Of a stretch of 64,000 nt of DNA, positions 37,919-46,573 are shown piece after piece. The position numbers and the translations under genes were made by a program. Every line of letters begins with the position of its first letter. Within the stretch, counting starts at the first letter, position 1. A model generated the notes under the pieces. The model had not been told where the DNA came from. It did not search any database and worked only from the letters and a program-made list of their open reading frames with translations. The DNA is from a virus: positions 29,275-93,274 of IMG/VR virus record IMGVR_UViG_3300025141_000046; one strand, written 5' to 3'.

Positions 37919-37929
37919 TTTAAACTCCT

Positions 37930-40900
37930 TTAAAACTTCTTAAGTTGTCCGACATATTGTGATAAAAGTATATCTCCTCTATCAAAAGATCTCTCATTTG
38001 ACAGCAGGTATATATCATCAAATAAATATCTAAATTTATTTCTTTCTAGCGGATGAGACTCGTAGACAAAATCAACTCCTAAAAACGTAGTATTTCTTGG
38101 AACTAGCTGCTCAATAATATACGTTAAAGATTTATTAAACCATTTAAACATTGAAAAATAATTTTGAAACTCAGGCTTTGCAAAAAGCCTTCTGAAATAC
38201 AGCTTTCTCGCCTGGTCGAGGTCTGGATATATTTCATCAAATAGTAAGTCTGGCCTGCCAATAGCATTGTCAAAGAATATCATATCAGAAAACATAGACA
38301 TTATATCCTCATCAAGTGCCTTGACAGAAGAAAATTCAATTGCAAATCTACTATCGTCGTCAGGCTCTTCAGATCTCAAAACTTCATAAACTGGTGCAGG
38401 TCTAGCATAGTCATGATTTTCTAAAAGCTCAGCTGTATTAAAGCTTCTAACCCGTATTTTATTATCTGTTTGTGAAAGATCAAACTTTGGTGAAATTTCA
38501 GAATAAAATACTAGCTCATCACTTATAATTTTCTTAGAGTTTTCAAAGTTTCTAGCTTGCATATCTCCAATTTCTTGTGTAAAGTTTGTTAAAGTTAAAT
38601 TTCCAGAAGCGTCACTTGATGTTATAGGTTGTGTTAATTGAATATCCTGTCTTATTCTTTCAAAAGACCCGGTGCTCATTGATGTAAAATCGTATCCTAC
38701 TCTTGGATTATGACTTCCATATGAAGAGGGATTTAGCGTGTGTTCTCTTCTCTGCTTACCTGTTATAGCTGATGACCAGAATTTTATTTTTCCAACTCTA
38801 CCTGCAAAGTCTGTCGTGCTAGCCATTGATAAGTCACCAGATGAAAATCCTGAAACTGAATCTAGCCCAGTATCTGTTAAAAATAAATTAGTATAGGTTC
38901 CTAAACTTTGTGATCCGATTACTGCAAAAGTTCCACTTACACTATGAGTTGTATTTATATTTTCAAAAGCTGACTCAAGACCTTCATCGCCAAGAAGCCC
39001 TGATTTAAAGAATGACTCTTTAATATTTCCGTTTGCAGATCTTCCGCAACTAAGAAAATATGATGATGACCCTTCAGTTGATATTGGAAGTGCTGTATAG
39101 CTCTGTGACATTGAAGACCTGATATCATCACTTCTTACTCTTCCGAAAGATATGTACCACGGATCACCGTTGAATATCTCGGCACCGGTTAAGACTAGCT
39201 TTATTCCAGGCTGCGATGCTTGTAAAGATGACCTGACATACAGATTTAATGTTGTGGGCCTATCCTGTGTTCCGGAAACTGCAACAAGATTGGCGACGAT
39301 CGCGCCCCTGGCAATACTAGAACCTGTTACACATAATCTAGCAAGACTCTGGCTTACAGGTTGATTAAACTTTGCCCTAGTTTTTTCTAAAAATCTATAG
39401 TATCCCTCATAGGAAAATGAGCCAGACGTTAAAAGACCGTCATCTACATTGTTAGAAATACCGTTTCTAAGAGATGGAGATCTTCCAACAAATGCACCCT
39501 GTATTTTTGGGTATCCTGGTTCAACTCTTGATGAGCTAAGATATGGAGATATTGAATATGGAATATTTTCAAAAAATCCCTGGGCATCTTCTGTACCGGG
39601 AGTTGCTGTAATGCTACCAGAAAAGTCAAGCAATGGTAGATTTTTTATAATATTTTTTCTTAAATTATCTAAAGATCGTTTTGACGGGCCGCCAAACTCT
39701 CTGACAGTCAATATGCTGTCTGGGTTTATACCGAAAGATCTAATTGTTGACTTTATGCTCTCTGTTGTACCTTTTGACCTTATAACATACGGAAGATTTA
39801 TGAGAAATCTTTTCCAAAGTTGATTCTGAAGATCTCTTAGTGATTTTGGTGCAAATGCATATGCGTCACCAATGTCCTCCCCGTCTATAAATTCAAATAT
39901 ATTGGATGAAGAAAATAAATCTGGCAGTTGAATTCCATAGTATTTTGCAACCATGGGTATTAGCTGGTCAGGTGTCGTAGAGTATCCGTCGTAGTCAACA
40001 TTAAGAAAATCAGATATGCTATCGATTACTATTTTTATTTCGTCAAAAAGTTTTGCGTATATGAATAGGAATCCGGTCAGCATTTGAGATGATCCAAGCT
40101 TTGCAGATCCTGGTATTGAATCTCCTGTAATAGGATTGTAAAGTTCACCCTGCAAATTTTCAAATCCGTCCGCGGCCTGGCCCTCTAGAAATAAATGTGA
40201 AGGTACGAGTCTTGTAATAATATTTGGATTTACAAGATCATATCTGCTTGCTGATAAAAGTAACCGCTGATTGAAATTTTTAACTAAGTAGTGATCCGGA
40301 AATAGAATCGGCGAAAGATTTATCTTTTCTGCCGTCATTGGGCTTAAAATCGATCCTGTCAGCCTGAGAGAAGTTTTATAGTTGTTGATAATGCTATGGA
40401 GTGAATTACCTGAAGAGTCTAGCACTACATCATTAGGTTTGTAAGAACCTGATGCCTCGTTAAATTTAAAGTAAAGTTTCAAATCATCAGATGCGTATAT
40501 TGTTTTTGAGCTATACTTCTTAAAATCTAATTCGGATCTTATACTATGGAAGACTCGAAGCTCATCAAGTGATCCTGAAAATGTTTCGAGTGGTGTGAAA
40601 GTTGATGAGCCTCCAGGCATCTCTTTTGAATTTACAGATATTGTTGTGCCAGATCCGATAAGAAAGTCTGCTCTAGATAGATTTAGTGTATCAAACAATG
40701 CAGAATTTGAAGATGTTGAAGACAACAATGAATTTATGTATATTTTTGCCTTGTTATCTGAGCCTCTGTCATAAACAGATGAAACTTGATTAAACTTTCC
40801 TTTTTCTATAGACGATGAGACAAACAGTGAAATTGATCCTGAATTGACTCCGAAAATTAATTTACATGTACTTGTTGATAAAGATTCGCTTAGCGCAAGG

Positions 40901-41514
40901 GTAACAGTCTTGTTTTGTGCTAAGCTTTTCTGAAAAAGAATCTGATTGTCATTTGTAATATCAGGAATATAAAGTTGAAACTCCATGGTAAAAGGTTTTG
41001 TAGAAAAATCAATTATTGTTGCTCCATCTCTTTTGCTAGAAAATCCAGGAAAAAGATATCCGCTAGAGTCATAAACTCTAATATAATTTCCATCACTATC
41101 TGGTGCTGGACCTGCGGCGCCTGAAAAGTTTAGATATCCTACGTGCTTTGGAAATTTATCAAAGATATATTTTTCATAACCTGTTAGACCATCAAGGAAC
41201 GCTTCAACCTCTTTCCCAGTACCATCAAATGGAAATTCATTAATAATCTGGTCGAAAGCAATATTAACTTTAGACTGTGCTGAATCGAAAAAACAATGCT
41301 TTTCAAACTTTTCCCAATTTACAGGAATTTGCTGTGTCGACTTTATTCCCTGACCAGGTGAGTCATACCTGAATGATGATGTGCTTAATATGTTTGTATC
41401 TGCGAGCTGTTGGAGTAAAATATTACTATTATTTGAAACAAAATTATTCCTTCCAGGTTTCGTGGAAAAAAGAGAAGGTCTTTTGTTTATTTTTTTATTT
41501 CTGTCTCTTGCCAT
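37930..41514 (-). CDS. Large baseplate protein with LamG domain (1194 aa)
   Basis: Residues about 165-330 are a LamG-like fold (FTMEFQLYIPDITNDNQILF; KAKIYINSLLSS; FSGSLDELRVFHSIRSELDF). Residues about 545-620 contain the segment LWKRFLINLPYVIRSKGTTE, then SIKSTIRSFGINPDSILTVR and EFGGPSK, a pattern I know from phage baseplate/tail-fibre attachment proteins. The C-terminus has helices and a conserved-looking FLGVDFVYESHPLERNKFRY. The protein starts 2 bp after the preceding gene. It probably links the baseplate wedge to fibres. Confidence 0.83.
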   Translation of the reverse strand: MARDRNKKINKRPSLFSTKPGRNNFVSNNSNILLQQLADTNILSTSSFRYDSPGQGIKSTQQIPVNWEKFEKHCFFDSAQSKVNIAFDQIINEFPFDGTGKEVEAFLDGLTGYEKYIFDKFPKHVGYLNFSGAAGPAPDSDGNYIRVYDSSGYLFPGFSSKRDGATIIDFSTKPFTMEFQLYIPDITNDNQILFQKSLAQNKTVTLALSESLSTSTCKLIFGVNSGSISLFVSSSIEKGKFNQVSSVYDRGSDNKAKIYINSLLSSTSSNSALFDTLNLSRADFLIGSGTTISVNSKEMPGGSSTFTPLETFSGSLDELRVFHSIRSELDFKKYSSKTIYASDDLKLYFKFNEASGSYKPNDVVLDSSGNSLHSIINNYKTSLRLTGSILSPMTAEKINLSPILFPDHYLVKNFNQRLLLSASRYDLVNPNIITRLVPSHLFLEGQAADGFENLQGELYNPITGDSIPGSAKLGSSQMLTGFLFIYAKLFDEIKIVIDSISDFLNVDYDGYSTTPDQLIPMVAKYYGIQLPDLFSSSNIFEFIDGEDIGDAYAFAPKSLRDLQNQLWKRFLINLPYVIRSKGTTESIKSTIRSFGINPDSILTVREFGGPSKRSLDNLRKNIIKNLPLLDFSGSITATPGTEDAQGFFENIPYSISPYLSSSRVEPGYPKIQGAFVGRSPSLRNGISNNVDDGLLTSGSFSYEGYYRFLEKTRAKFNQPVSQSLARLCVTGSSIARGAIVANLVAVSGTQDRPTTLNLYVRSSLQASQPGIKLVLTGAEIFNGDPWYISFGRVRSDDIRSSMSQSYTALPISTEGSSSYFLSCGRSANGNIKESFFKSGLLGDEGLESAFENINTTHSVSGTFAVIGSQSLGTYTNLFLTDTGLDSVSGFSSGDLSMASTTDFAGRVGKIKFWSSAITGKQRREHTLNPSSYGSHNPRVGYDFTSMSTGSFERIRQDIQLTQPITSSDASGNLTLTNFTQEIGDMQARNFENSKKIISDELVFYSEISPKFDLSQTDNKIRVRSFNTAELLENHDYARPAPVYEVLRSEEPDDDSRFAIEFSSVKALDEDIMSMFSDMIFFDNAIGRPDLLFDEIYPDLDQARKLYFRRLFAKPEFQNYFSMFKWFNKSLTYIIEQLVPRNTTFLGVDFVYESHPLERNKFRYLFDDIYLLSNERSFDRGDILLSQYVGQLKKF

Positions 41515-41516
41515 TT

Positions 41517-43055
41517 TTAATTTTCTACCCTAAACTTAGCAGATTTTCCTTCAAATAGCTGGCTTATTTCACCTTCATTAATTTGAAAATCTATCGTGTA
41601 AAGTCTTCCTGGTGCAAGTGAGTCCATGTAAAAATCAAAATACATACCTTCAGAATCTGTTGAACAAAGTGTCGACTTTCTATCCTTTTCAAATGGAATA
41701 ACTATATCTCCTGAGATAACATCTCTTACTCGATAGTACATCTTTGTAAATATTTGACTTTTTGTTTCAATTGGTAATTTCTTAAAAACAATTGGTCTGT
41801 CAATATCTTCTGCAAAAATTCTAAATCTTACTTTGTCAGATTTTTTATAAACTGGTTTTAAATTTGTTATCTTCACCAGTATTCTGCTTGTATCATTATC
41901 AAATGCACTCCTAATAGATCTATGAATGACAAGCGATCCAGATAAAAATGCAAATGATTCATCCATGGGAGTCCAGACTGTTGTAAAACTAGCACTTGAA
42001 GCTTTTTTAACATGTGAAAATAAAGCAGTTTGTTCAAACTCACTAATAGCAAAGGATGCTGAGTATACACCTGTCATATACGTTAGCCCAAATTTATGCT
42101 GTGAGCCTGTTATATATTTTTGAAATAATGAACCGCTATCTATAGATCCGCTAACAAGCTTTAAGAGTAAGCAATCATCGCCAGTTATTTCTGTACCAGC
42201 GGATCCGGATATTAGATTTTTCTTTGCGCTGTTTAAACTATTATTCAAGAATAGACTTCCTGTTGTTTCAAAGAAAAATGATCTATGATGATCATGAATA
42301 GTATCATCATACTGGATGATTAATGCTGGCTTTTTAACATAGTTACTTGTCTGCAGGGATGAGAATCTCTTGACAAATCGCGTGTATTCATCTGTCTCTT
42401 CAGATCCAGAATAAGAGATTCTAAAACCACAATCTGGAATTGTATTTTTCAAAGTTGCAGATATTATTTTTGTTACATCTACTACGAGATTCTCATCGCC
42501 TGTTGCAAATGTTTGAGATTTCCATAAATTGACAACACCGTTTCCATCATTTAAATTTCCGCTAGATATGATATCAATATCGTCTGATCCGAGCAATCCT
42601 TGCTTATTTGCACCAGTTACAAACCATAAATCTGGAGTATCAGATAGAACAGATGCTGTTACAAAATTGCATGAATCTAAATCAGAATACTTTATAACGT
42701 CACGACCCATTCCCTCATCGAAAGATTTTGATAATGGAAATACTATTAGCTTAAAGTTATCAGGGGTGGTCTGGCCGCCGTAGACATCACAAAGCCTTAG
42801 CTGTACTTTGAATCTTTGTGAATTTAAGTCTAAAAAAGATGCAGTCATAGCTCTAATTGGGTTTAAATCAAATTTAACTAGAGCCCTACTAATTTCAATA
42901 GGATTTTCAATTGATCCAGAGCTAGATTCACCATACAGTTTGAACAAGTCAATAGTTGATGCCTTTCCTACATTTGCATCGGTTGCTCTAAATGAGTTTA
43001 CTATTATCTTATTTGTAATGTAAGTGTCTTTACTAGCAGTTAAAATTCTATACAT
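41517..43055 (-). CDS. Predicted baseplate-associated structural protein (512 aa)
   Basis: The N-terminal domain (MYRILTASKDTYITNKIIVN, then RATDANVGKASTIDLFKLYG, EISRALVKFDL) resembles the carbohydrate-binding-like DNRLRE fold, in which a repeated YIT ... N.G....L.++ ... ALV+FDL pattern forms a beta sandwich. I recall this arrangement in baseplate-adjacent proteins of large myophages. The C-terminal half is beta-rich and unassigned. It lies 7 bp after the gp6-like gene and directly before the 1194-residue baseplate protein. Confidence 0.8.
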   Translation of the reverse strand: MYRILTASKDTYITNKIIVNSFRATDANVGKASTIDLFKLYGESSSGSIENPIEISRALVKFDLNPIRAMTASFLDLNSQRFKVQLRLCDVYGGQTTPDNFKLIVFPLSKSFDEGMGRDVIKYSDLDSCNFVTASVLSDTPDLWFVTGANKQGLLGSDDIDIISSGNLNDGNGVVNLWKSQTFATGDENLVVDVTKIISATLKNTIPDCGFRISYSGSEETDEYTRFVKRFSSLQTSNYVKKPALIIQYDDTIHDHHRSFFFETTGSLFLNNSLNSAKKNLISGSAGTEITGDDCLLLKLVSGSIDSGSLFQKYITGSQHKFGLTYMTGVYSASFAISEFEQTALFSHVKKASSASFTTVWTPMDESFAFLSGSLVIHRSIRSAFDNDTSRILVKITNLKPVYKKSDKVRFRIFAEDIDRPIVFKKLPIETKSQIFTKMYYRVRDVISGDIVIPFEKDRKSTLCSTDSEGMYFDFYMDSLAPGRLYTIDFQINEGEISQLFEGKSAKFRVEN

Positions 43056-43062
43056 TTATAAA

Positions 43063-44913
43063 CTACCCCGCTGTTCCGATGATATCATCTTCTGGAAATC
43101 TAAATTCAAAAATACTACCTGGCGGACAATTTATAATACCTTTGTTTGTCAAAGAATCTATTGACTCGCTAGTATTGCTATAAACTCTATCCTCATACGT
43201 CCCAGATATATTATAAAAGCTTAGACTGACAAGCGACTGTACATCCGGTGTATTAATTATAAGGTTTACTATATCTGTTGTTATAATTGGTGTGCCTATT
43301 TGAAAATTTTCAATTTCAAAATAATTTTTTAGCTGGGTATTGATTTTTTGAATAACAGTGTCAGTATTTGCTGTCATTGATGCAGCAATACTATAGTTTA
43401 AACCTACATTTAAAACTGCTGCATCAACTATATCAATTGCGTCAGATATCAATCTTGATTCATTTAAATATGTTTTTAGATTACTCTTAAGCGTATCAGA
43501 AGATATGACAAGTTTTTCATCCTTGTCCCTGCTAATAATTGAAATAACTGCTGCAAGTGGATTGTGGGGATTTGATCTAATTCCTACTCTAAAAACCCTT
43601 CCAAATTTACTTGGCATTGTATATATTCTGGCTATTAAGTCGTCTTTTGTTACCATTCTATTTTGTGAATTTCTACTAAGGTTTGCTATTGTCCGCATTT
43701 CATTAATAGTAGGTGCTCTTTCACCACCTTTGGCTGTGTCTCTATTTATAACCTCTAGCGATGCTCTTATTGAAGAGATATATGAAGCAGATACTGCAGA
43801 ATTAAATTTAGTAATTAGACTTCTTACTGTTCTTATTGATCCCTCGCTAACATTATGAGAGACTCCGCCGCCGTATCTATACCTTACAGTTAAAACTGTA
43901 TTTTGAGGAGCAACTCCCAAGGTTGTTGTTGAAAGAAGCTTGTTAGGATCAATTGTAAAATTAGTAATAGTTGTCCTTTTACCGTAGAGCGGCAGAGAGA
44001 GCTCTGAGGGATCTGGTAGAACGTCGTCGTCTGTTGATAAAGCAGATCCTCCTCCGAATCTTAGAGTTGTTTTTCTACTATTTGAAGAAGTTGATGCTAC
44101 AAATCTCCTGGGAGCCGGTATAACTTCGAGCTCTTCTGCGACTGAATCTCTATCGGGCATAGTGTTAATAACTCTCCTGTAGACTGTATCTCTTGTTAGT
44201 GCCTCGACCTCATACCATTCATTTCCGTCAGAGTCAATTACAGAAATTATCTCAGTTATATCTGTCATTCCTAAGCTCACAGTTCTAAACGGAACAAAAG
44301 AGTTTGAAATTGCAAATGTTTCTGTTCTATTGGCTGAAGATATACATGTCCCTGATCTCATTATAGAAAAGCTGGTTGGATCTCCGCCTGAATTTGATTT
44401 CATGGTAACATATGATGCATATAGTTCACCAGATGCCCTCTTTTTTCCCATGTCAATATCATCTGCAAGTGTAAACGTGATGCCGCCGCCAGAAGAAACT
44501 GTTGTACCAGCTCTGATGATAGGCATATACGTCGGATCGGGAACATATGTTCCGTCCACTTCCTTTGCAGGAATTTCCATATAAAATTCGACTTCAACAA
44601 TTGCAGGAGACGCTCCAACAATTTTAACGCCTGCATTTCTAATAAGCCTTTCGATATTTGACGTTTCAGATGCCTCGTCTAAACTTAGTTCTTGAAATTG
44701 ATGATCCATATAGTAAGACATAACATCGCCAACATAAGAAGTTAGCTCAATAAGCATACCTGCAAACCCATTTTCACTAAAGTCTGATATTTTATCAGAA
44801 AAGAATGTTCTAGAATATTGTGTTAAAGATGATCTAAATGAATCAAAATCTCTATTCAGATAGGACCGCTGAGAGTCTCTGATACTTTTTATTTTATTTT
44901 TTCCTGATCCCAT
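43063..44913 (-). CDS. 6: Baseplate wedge protein, gp6/baseplate J-like
   Basis: A core wedge protein that forms the inner ring of the baseplate around the hub. The N-terminus has the J/gp6 pattern: RSSLTQYSRTFFSDKISDFS, then GFAGMLIELTSYVGDVMSYY and LSLDEASETSNIERLIRNAG. The C-terminal half has the matching NRMVTKDDLIARIYTMPSKF and KINTQLKNYFEIENFQIGTP segments. The length (616) is close to T4 gp6 (660). It follows the gp25-like gene by 11 bp, the common 25-6 order. Confident call. Confidence 0.92.
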   Translation of the reverse strand: MGSGKNKIKSIRDSQRSYLNRDFDSFRSSLTQYSRTFFSDKISDFSENGFAGMLIELTSYVGDVMSYYMDHQFQELSLDEASETSNIERLIRNAGVKIVGASPAIVEVEFYMEIPAKEVDGTYVPDPTYMPIIRAGTTVSSGGGITFTLADDIDMGKKRASGELYASYVTMKSNSGGDPTSFSIMRSGTCISSANRTETFAISNSFVPFRTVSLGMTDITEIISVIDSDGNEWYEVEALTRDTVYRRVINTMPDRDSVAEELEVIPAPRRFVASTSSNSRKTTLRFGGGSALSTDDDVLPDPSELSLPLYGKRTTITNFTIDPNKLLSTTTLGVAPQNTVLTVRYRYGGGVSHNVSEGSIRTVRSLITKFNSAVSASYISSIRASLEVINRDTAKGGERAPTINEMRTIANLSRNSQNRMVTKDDLIARIYTMPSKFGRVFRVGIRSNPHNPLAAVISIISRDKDEKLVISSDTLKSNLKTYLNESRLISDAIDIVDAAVLNVGLNYSIAASMTANTDTVIQKINTQLKNYFEIENFQIGTPIITTDIVNLIINTPDVQSLVSLSFYNISGTYEDRVYSNTSESIDSLTNKGIINCPPGSIFEFRFPEDDIIGTAG

Positions 44914-44924
44914 ATTTTTACTAC

Positions 44925-45443
44925 CTACATTAAGTTAAAAGATACTTTAAGAATATTATTCATCGAGTTATACGATGGTATGCTATATCTGATATTCATT
45001 TGAACTATAAGAGTAGCTGGGTCATTATTTTCAATAAAGACACTATTGAACTCTCCAAGCTGTATCATTGGTAGATACCTCCTGACAGCGGTTTGAATTT
45101 TTATCATTGCTGCACCGTCAAAATCATCAATTTTTGAATATTCTGCGCATAGAGGCCTTAGATTTGCACCATACTCTTCCATCATTGGCCTCTCACCGTG
45201 ATTTGTCATAACTAGCATTCTAAGATTTGTACTTATTGCGTTTACAACATCATAGTTCATTGCAAAGAGACCTGATCTTTCCGTACCTGGTGCTAGCGGT
45301 AAAATTACACCAATTGGATTTGGGGGCATGGTCTCTTCAAAAGACCCGCTCATAGCTGGTATATCAGCTAAAACAGCTGGAGTATCGCCTGCTGAGAGCC
45401 AGTCATATTCAAAATCAACTGTATCGGGTGTCGTAATACCCAT
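44925..45443 (-). CDS. 25: Baseplate wedge protein, gp25-like
   Basis: A small sheath-initiator protein of contractile baseplates (GPW/gp25 family). The family core is visible: NYDVVNAISTNLRMLVMTNH, then GERPMMEEYGANLRPLCAEY, a helix IKIQTAVRRYLPMIQL and a final strand pair (TLIVQMNIRYSIPSYNS). The 60-residue N-terminal extension (DTPAVLADIPAMSGSFEETM) is proline-rich. It has AGAGG 5 nt before the ATG. A CATAATTAG box lies about 20 bp upstream, so this may be the first gene of a local transcript. Confidence 0.92.
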   Translation of the reverse strand: MGITTPDTVDFEYDWLSAGDTPAVLADIPAMSGSFEETMPPNPIGVILPLAPGTERSGLFAMNYDVVNAISTNLRMLVMTNHGERPMMEEYGANLRPLCAEYSKIDDFDGAAMIKIQTAVRRYLPMIQLGEFNSVFIENNDPATLIVQMNIRYSIPSYNSMNNILKVSFNLM

Positions 45444-45454
45444 AAAAACCTCTA

Positions 45455-45468
45455 GTTACTAATTATGC
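45455..45468 (-). promoter_or_regulatory. Candidate promoter element GCATAATTAGTAAC
   Basis: On the minus strand GCATAATTAGTAAC ends 12 bp before the ATG of the gp25-like gene. It shares the ATAATTAG core and a following TAAC with the element at 23831-23845. No -35 box is evident, which would fit a gp55-type late promoter, but T4's TATAAATA is not matched exactly. Confidence 0.3.
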
Positions 45469-45513
45469 TGAAATCGAAAAACATAGAATTTGATTCTAGC
45501 TAAATTATTGATA

Positions 45514-45702
45514 TCAGTTTTTTTCAAATTTAACGTAGGGCTTTAATAGCGTATCTGTGCTATTAATAATATTTTCGCAAACATTCGCAACGTCTGCTGT
45601 TTTAACAACAGATGCTCCCTGCATATTCCTATCAAGTGATTTGTAATATCCAATAATATAGTTTCTAATCTCAGCCAGCATTGTAATCTCTTCTTTTTTC
45701 AT
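45514..45702 (-). CDS. Small hypothetical protein (62 aa)
   Basis: A 62-residue, mostly helical protein (MKKEEITMLAEIRNYIIGYY; DVANVCENIINSTDTLLKPY). The ATG at 45702 is taken because AAGGGAG lies 6 nt before it; an in-frame start at 45729 has no such site. No family is recognised. It lies alone between a Zn-ribbon gene and gp25. Confidence 0.68.
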   Translation of the reverse strand: MKKEEITMLAEIRNYIIGYYKSLDRNMQGASVVKTADVANVCENIINSTDTLLKPYVKFEKN

Positions 45703-45751
45703 TTTTTCTCCCTTGCATTTCAAATGCACATGAGGATTCTAACAAAGTATT

Positions 45752-46015
45752 CTACTCTGGTATACTTTTCCATTTCTCCTCTGGGCATGATTTTGATTTT
45801 GAATACACTAGTGCTGGGAAAACACAGCCACATTTCCTGCACATTCCCCAGTGTAATCTTCCATTACTTTTTGAAATTACTTTGAGCATTGGACATGCTG
45901 AGCATATCTCTACTCTTTTTTCAACTTCTTTTCTAAACTTACTATCAAGAGATTTTCTATTAATAGACCTCTTTATAAAATTTAGCCACCCTTCATTCAT
46001 TTCTTTTATGCTCAT
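45752..46015 (-). CDS. Small zinc-ribbon-like protein (87 aa)
   Basis: Cysteines are arranged as CSAC (C38/C41), CRKCGC (C59/C62/C64) and C77, enough for one zinc site. The pattern ICSACPMLKV ... WGMCRKCGCVFPALV ... CPEEKW is familiar to me from small phage proteins found near baseplate genes; the role is unknown. A basic helical N-terminus (KRSINRKSLDSKFRKEVEKR) precedes the ribbon. It is not closely related to the other Zn ribbon at 3837-4088. Confidence 0.78.
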   Translation of the reverse strand: MSIKEMNEGWLNFIKRSINRKSLDSKFRKEVEKRVEICSACPMLKVISKSNGRLHWGMCRKCGCVFPALVYSKSKSCPEEKWKSIPE

Positions 46016-46024
46016 ATTAATATT

Positions 46025-46567
46025 CTATTCACAAATTGAATCATCGCCTTCCAGGACTGCGCCTAGTGCAGCAATTGGAATCATAATAATCTCAGCAACA
46101 CATTCTAAATCAATGCTTGGATCAAAACCGAGGTCTATCATAAGCTCAACTATAATGTCTATTGTGGGAAGAGTGGGTAGTTCTGGAAGATCTGCTGCCC
46201 ATCCAATAACAAGATTAATCGGTATAAGCAACATTCCTAAAGCTATCTCTAGAGCTGCAAGCGTAAATTCAACATCGATGTCTGTTTTCAAGCTAACATC
46301 AAGACCCAATAGGATGCTGGGAAGATCAATGTCGCCAAGTTCAAATAACTTGAGTGGGTCTAGAGCAAGCTCTGGAAAGTCCAATCCGATACTTATAGCT
46401 AGATCAAGTGCAACTTGTATATCTTTTGGTTTATACAGTGCTATACAGACTGGCTCCAAGATGGGCATTACTGACACCATCATTGCTTCTACGATTGGAT
46501 CAAAGAACTCTGTAAATGTCTCGTCAGGTGCCGATAGGCAGTCTGCCATTGGTGATGTAACTCCCAT
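46025..46567 (-). CDS. Acidic, hydrophobic hypothetical protein next to spike (180 aa)
   Basis: A 180-residue protein with striking composition: alternating aliphatic segments (FTLAALEIALGMLLIPINLV; AEIIMIPIAALGAVLEGDD) and acidic proline turns (LPELPTLPTIDII), four lysines and no arginine. It could be membrane-associated or a packed helical bundle; the segments are interrupted by D and P, so classic transmembrane helices are not certain. It starts 6 bp after the gp5-like spike gene. In this position it may belong to the baseplate hub or spike tip. No family recognised. Confidence 0.75.
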   Translation of the reverse strand: MGVTSPMADCLSAPDETFTEFFDPIVEAMMVSVMPILEPVCIALYKPKDIQVALDLAISIGLDFPELALDPLKLFELGDIDLPSILLGLDVSLKTDIDVEFTLAALEIALGMLLIPINLVIGWAADLPELPTLPTIDIIVELMIDLGFDPSIDLECVAEIIMIPIAALGAVLEGDDSICE

Positions 46568-46573
46568 AGATTC

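Noticed and set aside
9196-41514. Integrated prophage or mobile element boundaries
   Set aside because: No integrase, transposase, attachment repeat or change of strand was seen; the window looks like continuous lytic phage genome.
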